Assembly: GCA_023391425.1 (NCBI GenBank)
Contig: JAEWAX010000125.1
Location: 1-21,248 of the forward strand
From: Bacillota bacterium
GTDB lineage: Bacteria > Bacillota > Clostridia > Acetivibrionales > DSM-1351
Reading direction: 5' to 3'
Length of the DNA: 21,248 nucleotides
Within the stretch, counting starts at the first letter, position 1; every line of letters starts with the position of its first letter. The translations under genes and the position numbers were made by a program. This document shows positions 7,395 through 16,200 of the stretch, piece after piece. The notes beneath the pieces are model-generated. The model was not told where the DNA came from and ran no database searches. It worked only from the letters and a program-made list of their open reading frames with translations.

Positions 7395-7423
7395 TAGTAT
7401 ATGCAAGCTAGCTGTAATGTGAC
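7395..7423 (-). promoter_or_regulatory. Candidate sporulation (sigma-E/K-like) promoter for the GH18 gene
   Basis: On the - strand, GTCACATT (7416-7423) resembles the sigma-E -35 GTCATATT. CATATACTA (7395-7403), after a 12-bp spacer, matches the mother-cell -10 form CATAnnnTA. Transcription would begin near 7388, right at the first hairpin of the structured leader. The spacer is a little short, so this is suggestive only; a mother-cell promoter would fit a SleL/YaaH-type product. Confidence 0.3.
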
Positions 7424-7786
7424 ATTAGGATTCAATATTATCAGAGAGGTTATCTACCTTTTTTCGTCAATAAATTTTATGTCAAAAATAGAACTAAAAC
7501 TTCTGAAAGAAATATTATAATCAGGAACAGTATTATAGACGAAAAGACTTTTTAAATTTTTCACTAATTAAATTTACCTCCAATCACTTTTTATGCAACG
7601 TTTTAGTAGTAATTGTAAGCTTGTACAACGACATTAAATAAAACTTTTATAGGTTATAAAACCCATTTGTTGTAAGTAAAGGTGTATAATATTGTATATT
7701 GAAGACAAAATCATCTCTTTAATTGTTTTCCATTTATGGTAATATGTTTTATATGATAGACAAAATTCGCATGGAGGAATGGATTT
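7424..7786 (+). other. AT-rich gap upstream of the ABC export operon
   Basis: There is no gene here. TATAAT at 7685-7690 is a plausible -10 for the ABC operon (about 97 bp before the ATG at 7787), but I cannot find a good -35 at 16-18 bp. Another TATAAT at 7516-7521 also lacks a partner. I see no strong hairpin or repeat. Confidence 0.4.
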
Positions 7787-8986
7787 ATGACAAATTCTTT
7801 ACGAAGAACAACAAAATCTAATACATATCTTACTAAAGTGATATCTAAAATATTAGTATCATCAATACTTATTTCTATGATTTTCTCACTTTCTGGGTGT
7901 TTTCTTATTCCTAAGGAGGAAGAAGTACTTGCTCCTATATTAAAAGAACCCCCAAAAGTAGTATATACAACTGTAGAAATGAAAAAATCCACCTTTGAAA
8001 AAAAGGCAGAGTTATCAGGAACTTTCATTTCTGTATCAAAGAAGGACTTAAGCTTCCTAAATGCTAGTGGTAGACTTAAAGCCATAAATGTAAAACTTGG
8101 TGACACAGTGAAAAAAGGTGACCTTCTAGCAGAGCTTATTTCAGGTGACCTAGTAGACCAAATTAAGGAACAGGAGCTTCTTCAGAAAAAATCTCAATTA
8201 TCTCTGGAAACTATAAAAATAAACGCTGTGACAGATAATAAAATATTAGAGAAGCAGCTTAATAGCCTAAGAACCGAACTAGAAAACATGCAGTTTACTG
8301 CTGAATCATATTCAAAAAAGGAAATTAACGATTTAAAAGAACAAGTTGAAGAAAAGGATATTACTTATAAAAACTCATTAGCTTTATATAAAAATAGCAT
8401 TAAAGTCGCAGAAAATGACCTAGCGTTATGCCAGCTAAAACTTGATACTCTTAGAAAGAAATTGGATGATACTAGAATTATTTCTCCAACGGATGGAGTT
8501 GTTAGTTTTATAACAGATGTACAGGAAGGCAACAATATAGATGCATATGCAACGGTGGTTTCTATTTCAGATCCTAAGTGTCTTCAAATATCTAGTACTG
8601 TTGAGCCAGTGAATCCATTCCAACTTGGGATGAAAGTAAGTGTAAAAGTAAATGATTTTGAAACAGAAGGTGAGGTCGTTATGAGTCCAGCTAATATGCC
8701 TTCCGATGCTAGTGACTCCATTAAAAATACAATTCGAGTTAAATGTGCAAAGCTCCCTTCTGAAGTAAAACTCGGAGATTATGCTAATATTACTCTTTAT
8801 CAAATAAAAAAAGAAAATGTCATTGTTATTGATAAAAATTTAATTCGTATCGCAAATGATAGGAAATTTGTGAATGTCCTTGAAAAGGGTTTAAAAAAAG
8901 AAAGATATATCGAAGTTGGAGATGAAAATAATACTCAAAGTATTGTTGTAAAAGGCCTCTCTGAGGGTGATCTGGTGATTAAATAG
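7787..8986 (+). CDS. Lipoprotein membrane-fusion (adaptor) protein of an ABC export system, MacA/HlyD-like
   Basis: A 399-residue adaptor. The N-terminus is a lipoprotein signal with lipobox LSGC (Cys38), so the mature protein would be tethered outside the membrane. A barrel-sandwich half (about 64-120, with GDTVKKGDLLAELISGDLV) is followed by a long charged coiled-coil hairpin (about 120-225). The second lipoyl half, IISPTDGVVSFITDVQEGN, and beta-barrel domains reach to the end (VKGLSEGDLVIK). This is the order of RND/MacA-type periplasmic adaptors, here in a presumed monoderm. The ATG at 7787 has GGAGG 9 bases upstream. It is the first gene of a four-gene operon; the permease follows after about 16 bp. 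It probably modulates the transporter's ATPase or presents substrate; the substrate is unknown. Confidence 0.88.
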   Translation: MTNSLRRTTKSNTYLTKVISKILVSSILISMIFSLSGCFLIPKEEEVLAPILKEPPKVVYTTVEMKKSTFEKKAELSGTFISVSKKDLSFLNASGRLKAINVKLGDTVKKGDLLAELISGDLVDQIKEQELLQKKSQLSLETIKINAVTDNKILEKQLNSLRTELENMQFTAESYSKKEINDLKEQVEEKDITYKNSLALYKNSIKVAENDLALCQLKLDTLRKKLDDTRIISPTDGVVSFITDVQEGNNIDAYATVVSISDPKCLQISSTVEPVNPFQLGMKVSVKVNDFETEGEVVMSPANMPSDASDSIKNTIRVKCAKLPSEVKLGDYANITLYQIKKENVIVIDKNLIRIANDRKFVNVLEKGLKKERYIEVGDENNTQSIVVKGLSEGDLVIK

Positions 8987-9002
8987 TAAAGGAGTGGAAC
9001 AA

Positions 9003-11819
9003 TTGTTATTAATAACTATCAGAAAAATGTTTGGTAATAAGTGGATGCTCATTTGCACTCTTTTGGGTTCAATAATTACAGTTGCACTCCTAAGCAGTAT
9101 TCCAACCTATACCGAAGGTATAATACAAAGAATGCTAATAAAGGATCTTGAAAATTCTCAACAGTCGACAGGAATTTTTTCTGGTGGCTATCAGCTTGGT
9201 TATGATAATTATTATGTAACTTCAGATAATAAATCATTCCAAAAATTCAAAGCCTATAGTCGAGAAATTAATAATTTTATTGCTAAAAATCCTGAACTTC
9301 CTATTCTAGCACAAGCTACTTATGAAAATGCTGGCTTATTAGTTATACCCAAGAATGATTTATCAAGAAAATCTTCTGCAACCCTATGTTCTTTATCTGA
9401 TTTAGAAAAACATATAAAAATTGTAGATGGTAAAGTACCTTCACAAACATTTGAAAATGGAGTTTATGAAGTAATGTTAACTGAGGAAGGCATGGAATAT
9501 CTTAACCTGTCACTGGGTAATACATATGATATACCAGATACTAAATCATACAAAATAAAGGTTGTTGGAGTTTTTACCTACAAAAGCCTTGATGACCCAT
9601 ATTGGTATAAGAATATTACAGAATTCAAGAGCAGCATTTTGATGAATCAGGATTTTATGAATACTTATGTCTGTGAAAAAAAAGGAATAAACAACGCTAC
9701 CTGGTATATTGCATATGATTATCATCAAATCAAGGTTAAAAACCTTAATACTTTATTAGCAGCCTTTAAAGTAAATGATACTTGGTCTTATAAAAATAAC
9801 ATTACTTATAAGCGAGTTGCTGATGATATAATAAAACAAAATAAACAAAGAATTCGCCAACTTGAAATTACTTTTATTGTACTTGAAACTCCAATACTTG
9901 TTATTCTTGCTTTTTATTCTTTTATGATTTCAAAATTGAAAATAGATTTTGAGAGTAATGAAATCGCAGTTATAAAGAGCCGTGGTGGCAGCAGCCTTCT
10001 TGTTTTTGGTATTTATTTTATTGAAAGCTTAATAATTGGTGCTATCTCTCTAATTATTGGTCCAATTCTTGGACTAAGTTTATGTAGAGTCCTTGGATCC
10101 TCCAATGGCTTTCTTGAATTTATTCAACGTAAAGCCCTGCCTTTGCAATTAAGTCTGAATACATATATTTATTCGGTCGCAGCGGTTCTCTTCATATTTC
10201 TTTCTATGCTGATACCAGCCTTTGTTGCCTCACGAACCAATATAGTATTATATAAACAAAAAAATGCTAATTACAAAAAAGTTACTTTCTGGAAAAAGTA
10301 TTTTGTAGATATTCTTCTTCTTGCATTATCATTCTATGGGCTATACAGTTATACAAGACAGCAGAAAACGCTTTTAAATAGTGGTATGAATGCAGCTGAC
10401 ATGGTTATTGACCCACTTCTATTTATAATTTCGGTGCTTTTTATTTTCGGTTCTGGTCTATTGTTTCTAAGAGTCTTCCCATATATAGTAAGATTAATTT
10501 TTTGGTTAGGTCGGAAAATATGGAATCCAGTTTTGTATGCTTCCTTTATTCAGGTTGGAAGAACTTCAGGATGGGAACAGTATACGATGCTTTTCATCAT
10601 AATGGCTTTATCTATAGGCCTATTCAGTTCTAACTCTGCCCGTACCATTAATAAGAATATGGACGATAAAGTTTCTTATGAAATAGGTGCAGATACTATT
10701 ATTCAAGGGGATTGGACCAATAATCAGCCGCCGGTTATACCAGGCATGATTGGTCCCGACCTTCGTAAAAGGGATGCAATATATTATTATGAACCTCCTT
10801 TTGAATTGTATAAAGGTTTATCTAGCGCACAATCCGTTACAAAAGTCTTTAAACAAGATGATAGCCATGTATACTCTAAAGGTAGAACGGCGGAAAAAGT
10901 TTCAGTAATGGGGATTATTCCTAATGAGTTTGGTAAAACAGCCTGGTTCAGAACAGACCTTTTACCTTATCATTGGTATCAATATTTAAATATTATGACT
11001 GATACACCATCTGCTGTTTTAGTTTCAAAAGCTTTTAAAGAGAAATTAAATCTAGAAGATGGTGACGTAATTTCAGTTGTATGGCCTAATGTTGATAGTA
11101 ACAACTCTAGTAGTTCTATTACTGGAATAATATTGGCTTTTATAGATTATTGGCCTACACTGAACCCGAATAAGAAAATAGGCAATGTACAAACTCCATA
11201 TTTTGTAGTTGCCAATCTTGATTATATGCAATCTTTGAATTTGGTTGAACCTTATCAAGTTTGGCTAAAAAAGAAGCCTGGAATAACCTTTAATGATGTA
11301 ATGAACGAAATAACTGATAAGAAAATTACAATAGATTTAATAAAAGATTCTTCCCAAGAAAAAATTATTAAGAGAAATGACCCAATGCTTCAGGGTACAA
11401 ACGGGTCCTTAACTTTGAGCTTTATTGTTATAATTATAATAACAATCCTTGGATTTTTAATTTATTGGATACTATCAATAAAAAAGAGAATACTTCAATT
11501 TGGTATTTTCAGAGCAATTGGTCTAACCTCAAGAGAGATAATCGGGATGATTTGCTGTGAACAGCTTTTAATTACTGGTAGTTCTATATTTGCAGGTATT
11601 GCCTTAGGGAACATAACAAGCAAAATCTTTGTTCCTCTATTCCAGATGATATATAATTCTGAGCAACAAGTTCCACCATTTAATATTGTTTATGATGTAA
11701 ATGACTATTTACGTTTGTACGCCATTATAGCATTTATGCTTATTTTATGCTTCTGTATCATAGGAAGGCTGATAAATAAAATTAATATTAATCAAGCACT
11801 AAAATTAGGAGAGGATTAA
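9003..11819 (+). CDS. ABC transporter permease with two FtsX-type modules
   Basis: A large membrane protein of about 938 residues. TM1 lies near the N-terminus (about 12-35), followed by a roughly 250-residue extracellular domain. A first FtsX module (about 290-410) contains NEIAVIKSRGGSSLLVFGIY. More membrane segments follow (about 435-545), then a second extracellular domain (about 550-800), and a second FtsX module (about 805-930) with FGIFRAIGLTSREIIGMICC. MacB and LolC/E subunits have one such module, so this is a duplicated or fused form that could make a full membrane unit alone. The start is TTG at 9003: AAAGGAG (8988-8994) is 8 bases upstream, whereas the in-frame GTG at 8994 overlaps that ribosome binding site. 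The gene lies between adaptor and ATPases in one operon. Possible roles are peptide, lipoprotein or drug export, or envelope-stress defence. Confidence 0.85.
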   Translation: MLLITIRKMFGNKWMLICTLLGSIITVALLSSIPTYTEGIIQRMLIKDLENSQQSTGIFSGGYQLGYDNYYVTSDNKSFQKFKAYSREINNFIAKNPELPILAQATYENAGLLVIPKNDLSRKSSATLCSLSDLEKHIKIVDGKVPSQTFENGVYEVMLTEEGMEYLNLSLGNTYDIPDTKSYKIKVVGVFTYKSLDDPYWYKNITEFKSSILMNQDFMNTYVCEKKGINNATWYIAYDYHQIKVKNLNTLLAAFKVNDTWSYKNNITYKRVADDIIKQNKQRIRQLEITFIVLETPILVILAFYSFMISKLKIDFESNEIAVIKSRGGSSLLVFGIYFIESLIIGAISLIIGPILGLSLCRVLGSSNGFLEFIQRKALPLQLSLNTYIYSVAAVLFIFLSMLIPAFVASRTNIVLYKQKNANYKKVTFWKKYFVDILLLALSFYGLYSYTRQQKTLLNSGMNAADMVIDPLLFIISVLFIFGSGLLFLRVFPYIVRLIFWLGRKIWNPVLYASFIQVGRTSGWEQYTMLFIIMALSIGLFSSNSARTINKNMDDKVSYEIGADTIIQGDWTNNQPPVIPGMIGPDLRKRDAIYYYEPPFELYKGLSSAQSVTKVFKQDDSHVYSKGRTAEKVSVMGIIPNEFGKTAWFRTDLLPYHWYQYLNIMTDTPSAVLVSKAFKEKLNLEDGDVISVVWPNVDSNNSSSSITGIILAFIDYWPTLNPNKKIGNVQTPYFVVANLDYMQSLNLVEPYQVWLKKKPGITFNDVMNEITDKKITIDLIKDSSQEKIIKRNDPMLQGTNGSLTLSFIVIIIITILGFLIYWILSIKKRILQFGIFRAIGLTSREIIGMICCEQLLITGSSIFAGIALGNITSKIFVPLFQMIYNSEQQVPPFNIVYDVNDYLRLYAIIAFMLILCFCIIGRLINKININQALKLGED

Positions 11820-11823
11820 AACT

Positions 11824-12504
11824 ATGAGCACTATTATAAAAGCGCAAAATGTCTTTAGGCGTTTCCAATCTGGAAAAGAAACAATAGATGTATTAAAAGG
11901 AATTAATATGGAAATTGAAAAAGGTAAGTTGACTATATTAAAAGGGCGTTCTGGGTCAGGTAAAACAACACTTATGAATTTATATGGCGCACTTGATAAG
12001 CCAACCTCTGGGAATATCTTTTTTGACAATACTAATATATCAAAATTATCAGAAAGGCAATGTGATAAATTGAGGAGAGGCAATATCGGATTTGTATTTC
12101 AATCCGTAGCACTCATTTCTATGATGACTGCATATGAGAATGTTGAGTTCAGTTTACGCGTTGCTGGCTATGATTCAAATAATAGAAAAGCCAGAAGTGA
12201 AGAATGCCTTCATTTGGTTGGTTTAGGAAATCGTATGCATCACCGTCCTACTCAAATGTCTGGTGGAGAGCAGCAAAGAGTAGCAGTGGCTAGGGCTATA
12301 GCTCATAAACCTGAAATTGTTTTTGCGGATGAGCCAACAGCTGAGCTCGATACACATATGGGGCTTCAAATTGTTAAGTTATTTAAAGATTTGGTTACTT
12401 CTGAAGGAATCACAGTGTTAATGACAACTCATGATGTTGGAATGACGAGTGTAGCAGACAAAATTTTTACGCTTGAGGATGGTGAAATTGTCGATGAGTG
12501 CTGA
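11824..12504 (+). CDS. ABC transporter ATP-binding protein, MacB/LolD type (first ATPase)
   Basis: A 226-residue nucleotide-binding subunit with all motifs intact: Walker A GRSGSGKTT (41-49), Q-loop FVFQS (90-94), signature MSGGEQQR (145-152), Walker B IVFADE (165-170), and switch His203 in TTHD. The D-loop reads AELD rather than the usual GNLD. The order fits the LolD/MacB family that energises FtsX-type permeases. The ATG at 11824 has GGAGAGG 9 bases upstream and follows the permease stop by 4 bp. Its 3' end overlaps the second ATPase gene by 11 bp, so the two are probably translationally coupled and may form a heterodimer on the two-module permease. Confidence 0.92.
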   Translation: MSTIIKAQNVFRRFQSGKETIDVLKGINMEIEKGKLTILKGRSGSGKTTLMNLYGALDKPTSGNIFFDNTNISKLSERQCDKLRRGNIGFVFQSVALISMMTAYENVEFSLRVAGYDSNNRKARSEECLHLVGLGNRMHHRPTQMSGGEQQRVAVARAIAHKPEIVFADEPTAELDTHMGLQIVKLFKDLVTSEGITVLMTTHDVGMTSVADKIFTLEDGEIVDEC

Positions 12505-13414
12505 GATAAACAACGAAATGGTTATTTGCGAAAATCTCGTTAAAATATATAAGACCCAAGATATCGAGGTTATAGCCTTACAGGGTCTGGATTTAACTAT
12601 TGAAAAAGGAGAAGTGATGGCAATAATAGGGAACAGCGGAAGTGGAAAATCCACTCTTTTAAACATGCTTGGTGGACTTGATCGCCCCTCTGCTGGTAAG
12701 CTGATTGTTGATGGAAAGAATCTTTTAAAGTTTTCAGATCAGCAAATGGTTAAATACAAACTTGATACTGTAGGCTTTGTGTGGCAGAATAATGCAAGAA
12801 ATCTTATCCCCTATTTAACTGCCATAGAAAACATTGAACTTCCACTTATAATAGCAGGAAAACCTCACTCTAGAGCTATAGCCCTAGAAATCTTAGAATT
12901 AGTAGGTCTTTCTCATAAGAAGAATAGTAAACTAAGTCAGCTATCTGGTGGTGAGCAGCAACGTATCGCAATTTCTATTAGCGTTGCCAATCATCCAAAA
13001 ATACTTCTCGCAGATGAGCCAACGGGCTCTGTCGATTCCAAAACTTCCGCCATAATTTTGGACATTTTCAGAGAATTTAATAAATCTTTGGGAATTACTA
13101 TAATCATTGTAACTCATGATAGGCAGTTTTCTAAAAAGGTGGATCGAGTTGTTTCAATAAAAGATGGTAGAACTAGCAGTGAATTTGTACGTTTTAAATC
13201 ATATTCCGAAGAATTGTCAGAAATATCTAATTTAATGAAGGATGACTCGCACGTTGAACTTGCTGTTCTCGATAGAGCAGGCAGGCTTCAGATTCCTAAA
13301 GAATATTTAGAAACTTTGGGTATGTCTGGTAAGAATAAAATAAGAGTTGAATCTGAGGGTAATCGGATTGTCCTTTTAAATCCAGATAATATCAAAAAAA
13401 ACAGTGCGAGTTGA
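12494..13414 (+). CDS. ABC transporter ATP-binding protein with C-terminal AbrB-like domain (second ATPase)
   Basis: Start chosen at ATG 12494, overlapping the previous gene by 11 bp; an in-frame TTG at 12473 and ATG at 12479 are alternatives. The result is 306 residues. The ATPase is complete: Walker A GNSGSGKST (46-54), Q-loop FVWQN, signature LSGGEQQR (150-157), Walker B ILLADE (170-175) and VTHD. It is about 75 residues longer than LolD/MacB-type ATPases. After a linker (about 233-250), residues 251-298 read like a SpoVT/AbrB swapped-hairpin unit: VLDRAGRLQIPKEYLETLG, then KIRVESEGNRIVLLNPD. In AbrB proteins this fold binds DNA as a dimer, but here it could be a dimerisation module. Last gene of the operon. 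Confidence 0.9.
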   Translation: MSAEINNEMVICENLVKIYKTQDIEVIALQGLDLTIEKGEVMAIIGNSGSGKSTLLNMLGGLDRPSAGKLIVDGKNLLKFSDQQMVKYKLDTVGFVWQNNARNLIPYLTAIENIELPLIIAGKPHSRAIALEILELVGLSHKKNSKLSQLSGGEQQRIAISISVANHPKILLADEPTGSVDSKTSAIILDIFREFNKSLGITIIIVTHDRQFSKKVDRVVSIKDGRTSSEFVRFKSYSEELSEISNLMKDDSHVELAVLDRAGRLQIPKEYLETLGMSGKNKIRVESEGNRIVLLNPDNIKKNSAS

Positions 13415-13450
13415 TTTTATATATAATGAAAAATGCTTCATACAAAAAAA

Positions 13451-13497
13451 GAACCTATAGAATAGACTCTTTTTCAAATCGTCTATTCTATAGGTTC
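13451..13497 (-). terminator. Terminator at the end of the cellulosome operon, facing the ABC operon
   Basis: GAACCTATAGAATAGAC (13451-13467) pairs over 17 perfect base pairs with GTCTATTCTATAGGTTC (13481-13497) around a 13-nt loop. On the - strand it is followed by TTTTTTT, a textbook intrinsic terminator for the Cel9 end of the cellulosome transcript. On the + strand only CATTTTATT follows, so it may also end the ABC operon, less efficiently. Confidence 0.9.
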
Positions 13498-13523
13498 CAT
13501 TTTATTCTATAGGCTCCATTTTA
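13485..13523. repeat. 19-bp tandem duplication of one terminator arm
   Basis: ATTCTATAGGTTCCATTTT at 13485 is repeated 19 bp on as ATTCTATAGGCTCCATTTT, with one mismatch. The first copy overlaps the right arm of the terminator at 13481-13497. The second arm could form an alternative hairpin with the same left arm (13451-13467). Confidence 0.7.
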
Positions 13524-13552
13524 TGTTGCAACAGCCTCTTCATTACTTCAAT

Positions 13553-16171
13553 TTAACCTTCTGCAGGGTATTTGATAATAATATTCAGTAAATATTGTTT
13601 TACAAGTGCAGCGTCAATTGCATCAACTCCGTCATCTGCATTTACATCAGCAGCTTTAAGGTCAACACCTGTAGTACTCCCAGTTAGCAAGTATTTCTTT
13701 AATGCTGCAAAATCCAATGCATCCTTATCTCCGTCACCATTGATATCACCATAATTTATAGTTACTTTAGTTTCAGCTTTTGGCCCTTCCTCATCAAGAT
13801 ATGCTGAAACCCATGCGAGTGGAGCATTCCAGTTTATTGTTATTTCATTTGTTGACCAAGATTCTATATGATCCATAAAGCATTTTTCTGCTGCTCTTGT
13901 GCCAGGTATCCAACCTGAGCCCTTAACCCAAGGATCCTGTAAGCCGGAGTTTGGGCCGCCTGATATACATCCTGCAGGTGCCTTTGGGAAAGTATTATCT
14001 ACCTGATAAGCCCAAAAACGGTGATGAGGATTTTCAAGTGGGTTTTCACCATATCCTGTAACATAACTCTGAACATTTGGGTTACGCCCTAAGATATAGT
14101 CCATTGCAGTAGAAACCCCACTCAAATATTTAGTATCTTTTATATTATTTACCTCACTGAATTCATAAGCATACGCCATTACTATTGCTTCATTTACAAC
14201 AAATGAATTTGAGCCCCATGGGAAACCAACTAATCCAGAAGTATCAGTTCCACTCTCCTCAATTGGTACACCATATCCCTGTGTCTTTTCTATAGATATA
14301 AATTTATCTGCAGCTGCTTTAATATTGGATTTAGCTTTTTCAATATCAGTATCAGGCAAATTGTTTGGAACAAGTGCAAGAGATATTGTTCCCAAGCCTT
14401 GGGTATTGCCCCAGTCAAAACATCCTGTAAGGCCTTTGTCTTCTCCGCCTGTTAATGTAGTAGGCATTTCAAGATAATGTTTTGAACTCTGTATATAATC
14501 CAGATATTTGGTTTTACCTGTTGTAATATATAGTTCACAAGCAGCCCAGTAGAAATCATCACCAACATAATCATCACCATACGCACCGCCACCTGAGCTC
14601 TGATTCATATCAGCGAATATAGCAGGATGAGCAACAGCTGCATCCCATGCGGTTTCAGCTGCAGACAAACATGTTGATGCAAAAGTGGAATCGTACTTCT
14701 TCCAGAGACGTGAGCCTTGTGCAGCTATAGCAGCAAGGTTTAACGTAGCTGCCGTACTTGGTGGTTGCAAATAACGATTCTGAGTATCTTGGTCAGGTCG
14801 TATAGCAAGCCCAGTCCAACGCTCATCATGTGCTTTATGATGTACCATACCTGCAAGTGTATTACCCGCTGGTACCTGCATCTTTAATAAAGTTTTTAGA
14901 TTGTAACGCGTTTCATCAAGAATATCTGGATAACTATTACCGCTTTCAGGAATATTCATTGTATTATCTGCATAAGGAGCAATTGTAGTATCTCCTAAAT
15001 ACAATGCACGTTCATACTCATTCATTACTGTCCATGTCGATATACCACCATTAACTACATATTTACCATGATCACCAGCATCATACCATCCACCAGTTAC
15101 ATCAAGAGTATAGTCGGCCTTATAATCCTTTGTAGGATCAGGTCCAAGTACATCGCGGATATGTCCTGCAGGACGTGCCCATTGTATTTCTTCACAATAA
15201 GGCAACTTAATTTCTATACCACTTCTGTTATGGTAGAAATACTTTATAGCCTTATCTTTCATTGTTGTGTATAAGTCTTTTCTAATATCAAAAGGCATGC
15301 TTTCAGATGGTGTTGCATTTGCATCCGAAGAATCTGCAATCAGCTTATAACCTGTACCTTCAGTTCTATATGAAGAAAAGTCAATAATATGAACATTGTC
15401 ACCGGATGCTTTATCAAAGCCTTTTACAGTTGATTTACCCTCAGCAACTGTTGTTCCTGAACTATTCACTAATTTCCAGCCTACAGGAGAAGTAGAACTA
15501 TTGACTAAAGTTGCAACCTTTTCCAGGTTAGGGTAATATCCTTCTTGATTTACACGTACACCATTAGTAGGTTCTGGTGGTATTTCTTCATATCCTGGAA
15601 ATTCAGGATCCAAAAGATACATATTATCAAACTTAAATGTAGGCAATGAAGAAGCTGACACTAAGTTACCGCCAAGCTGGAATGCCCATTCAGCAGTTTT
15701 ACACGTAGCTTGTTTCATAGTGAATTCTTGAGTGAAGGTTTTTGGTGTATTAGCTTTTAACTCAAGAGTACTAAAATTTTCGTTTATGTTCCAAAATTGT
15801 GTATAAGGTGGGCCCATCTCACCAATTTGGGAATAAATTGAACAATCTTTTGTAGCAGTCACTGTAAACTTAACAGTATATTTGTGACCATTTTCAATGG
15901 TAAGTCCTCTGTGACGGAATTGAACATCCCATCTGTTGTTTCCTGGGTTTGTTACTGTTACATTGTATGTACCACCTGTAATATCAAATGTAGCAGTTCC
16001 TGGTAAAGATTCGCATATGTGCCAAGGAAGGCCTACCCCTCCATCAAAGGTATGGTTTCTGACTAGGTCACCTGCACCTGTGAGTGCAAATGTTGAAGTT
16101 CCGAAAAAACAGGACAATAACATAACTAATGCTATTAAAATCGAGACTTTTTTACATAACTTCTTTCTCAT
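13553..16171 (-). CDS. cel9E: Cellulosomal cellulase, CBM4-Ig-GH9-dockerin (Cel9E-like)
   Basis: An 872-residue secreted cellulosome enzyme for beta-1,4-glucan. Order: signal peptide (1-29, STFA|LTG), family-4 carbohydrate-binding module (about 30-190), Ig-like domain (about 203-295), GH9 catalytic domain (about 300-795), type I dockerin (about 805-865). GH9 residues visible are Asp364 and Asp367 in GWYDAGDHGK, the ENPHHRFWA histidine motif (713-721), and proton donor Glu776 in NEITINWNAP. The dockerin has two calcium-binding repeats, DINGDGDKDALD and DVNADDGVDAID, with recognition pairs Ala-Leu and Ala-Ile, typical of the C. cellulolyticum type. Domain order and length match Cel9E of C. cellulolyticum and EngK of C. 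cellulovorans; the symbol rests on that. The start ATG has GGGGG upstream. Last gene of the operon. Confidence 0.94.
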   Translation of the reverse strand: MRKKLCKKVSILIALVMLLSCFFGTSTFALTGAGDLVRNHTFDGGVGLPWHICESLPGTATFDITGGTYNVTVTNPGNNRWDVQFRHRGLTIENGHKYTVKFTVTATKDCSIYSQIGEMGPPYTQFWNINENFSTLELKANTPKTFTQEFTMKQATCKTAEWAFQLGGNLVSASSLPTFKFDNMYLLDPEFPGYEEIPPEPTNGVRVNQEGYYPNLEKVATLVNSSTSPVGWKLVNSSGTTVAEGKSTVKGFDKASGDNVHIIDFSSYRTEGTGYKLIADSSDANATPSESMPFDIRKDLYTTMKDKAIKYFYHNRSGIEIKLPYCEEIQWARPAGHIRDVLGPDPTKDYKADYTLDVTGGWYDAGDHGKYVVNGGISTWTVMNEYERALYLGDTTIAPYADNTMNIPESGNSYPDILDETRYNLKTLLKMQVPAGNTLAGMVHHKAHDERWTGLAIRPDQDTQNRYLQPPSTAATLNLAAIAAQGSRLWKKYDSTFASTCLSAAETAWDAAVAHPAIFADMNQSSGGGAYGDDYVGDDFYWAACELYITTGKTKYLDYIQSSKHYLEMPTTLTGGEDKGLTGCFDWGNTQGLGTISLALVPNNLPDTDIEKAKSNIKAAADKFISIEKTQGYGVPIEESGTDTSGLVGFPWGSNSFVVNEAIVMAYAYEFSEVNNIKDTKYLSGVSTAMDYILGRNPNVQSYVTGYGENPLENPHHRFWAYQVDNTFPKAPAGCISGGPNSGLQDPWVKGSGWIPGTRAAEKCFMDHIESWSTNEITINWNAPLAWVSAYLDEEGPKAETKVTINYGDINGDGDKDALDFAALKKYLLTGSTTGVDLKAADVNADDGVDAIDAALVKQYLLNIIIKYPAEG

Positions 16172-16200
16172 GTCTTTACCCCCTTATAAATTATTTTATC

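Noticed and set aside
7711..8106. 131-codon - strand open frame across the start of the adaptor gene
   Set aside because: It is antisense to the lipoprotein signal and first domain of a clear membrane-fusion protein and resembles nothing known.
8994..8996. GTG as start of the FtsX-type permease
   Set aside because: It overlaps the GGAG of the ribosome binding site; the TTG at 9003, 8 bases downstream of it, is better.
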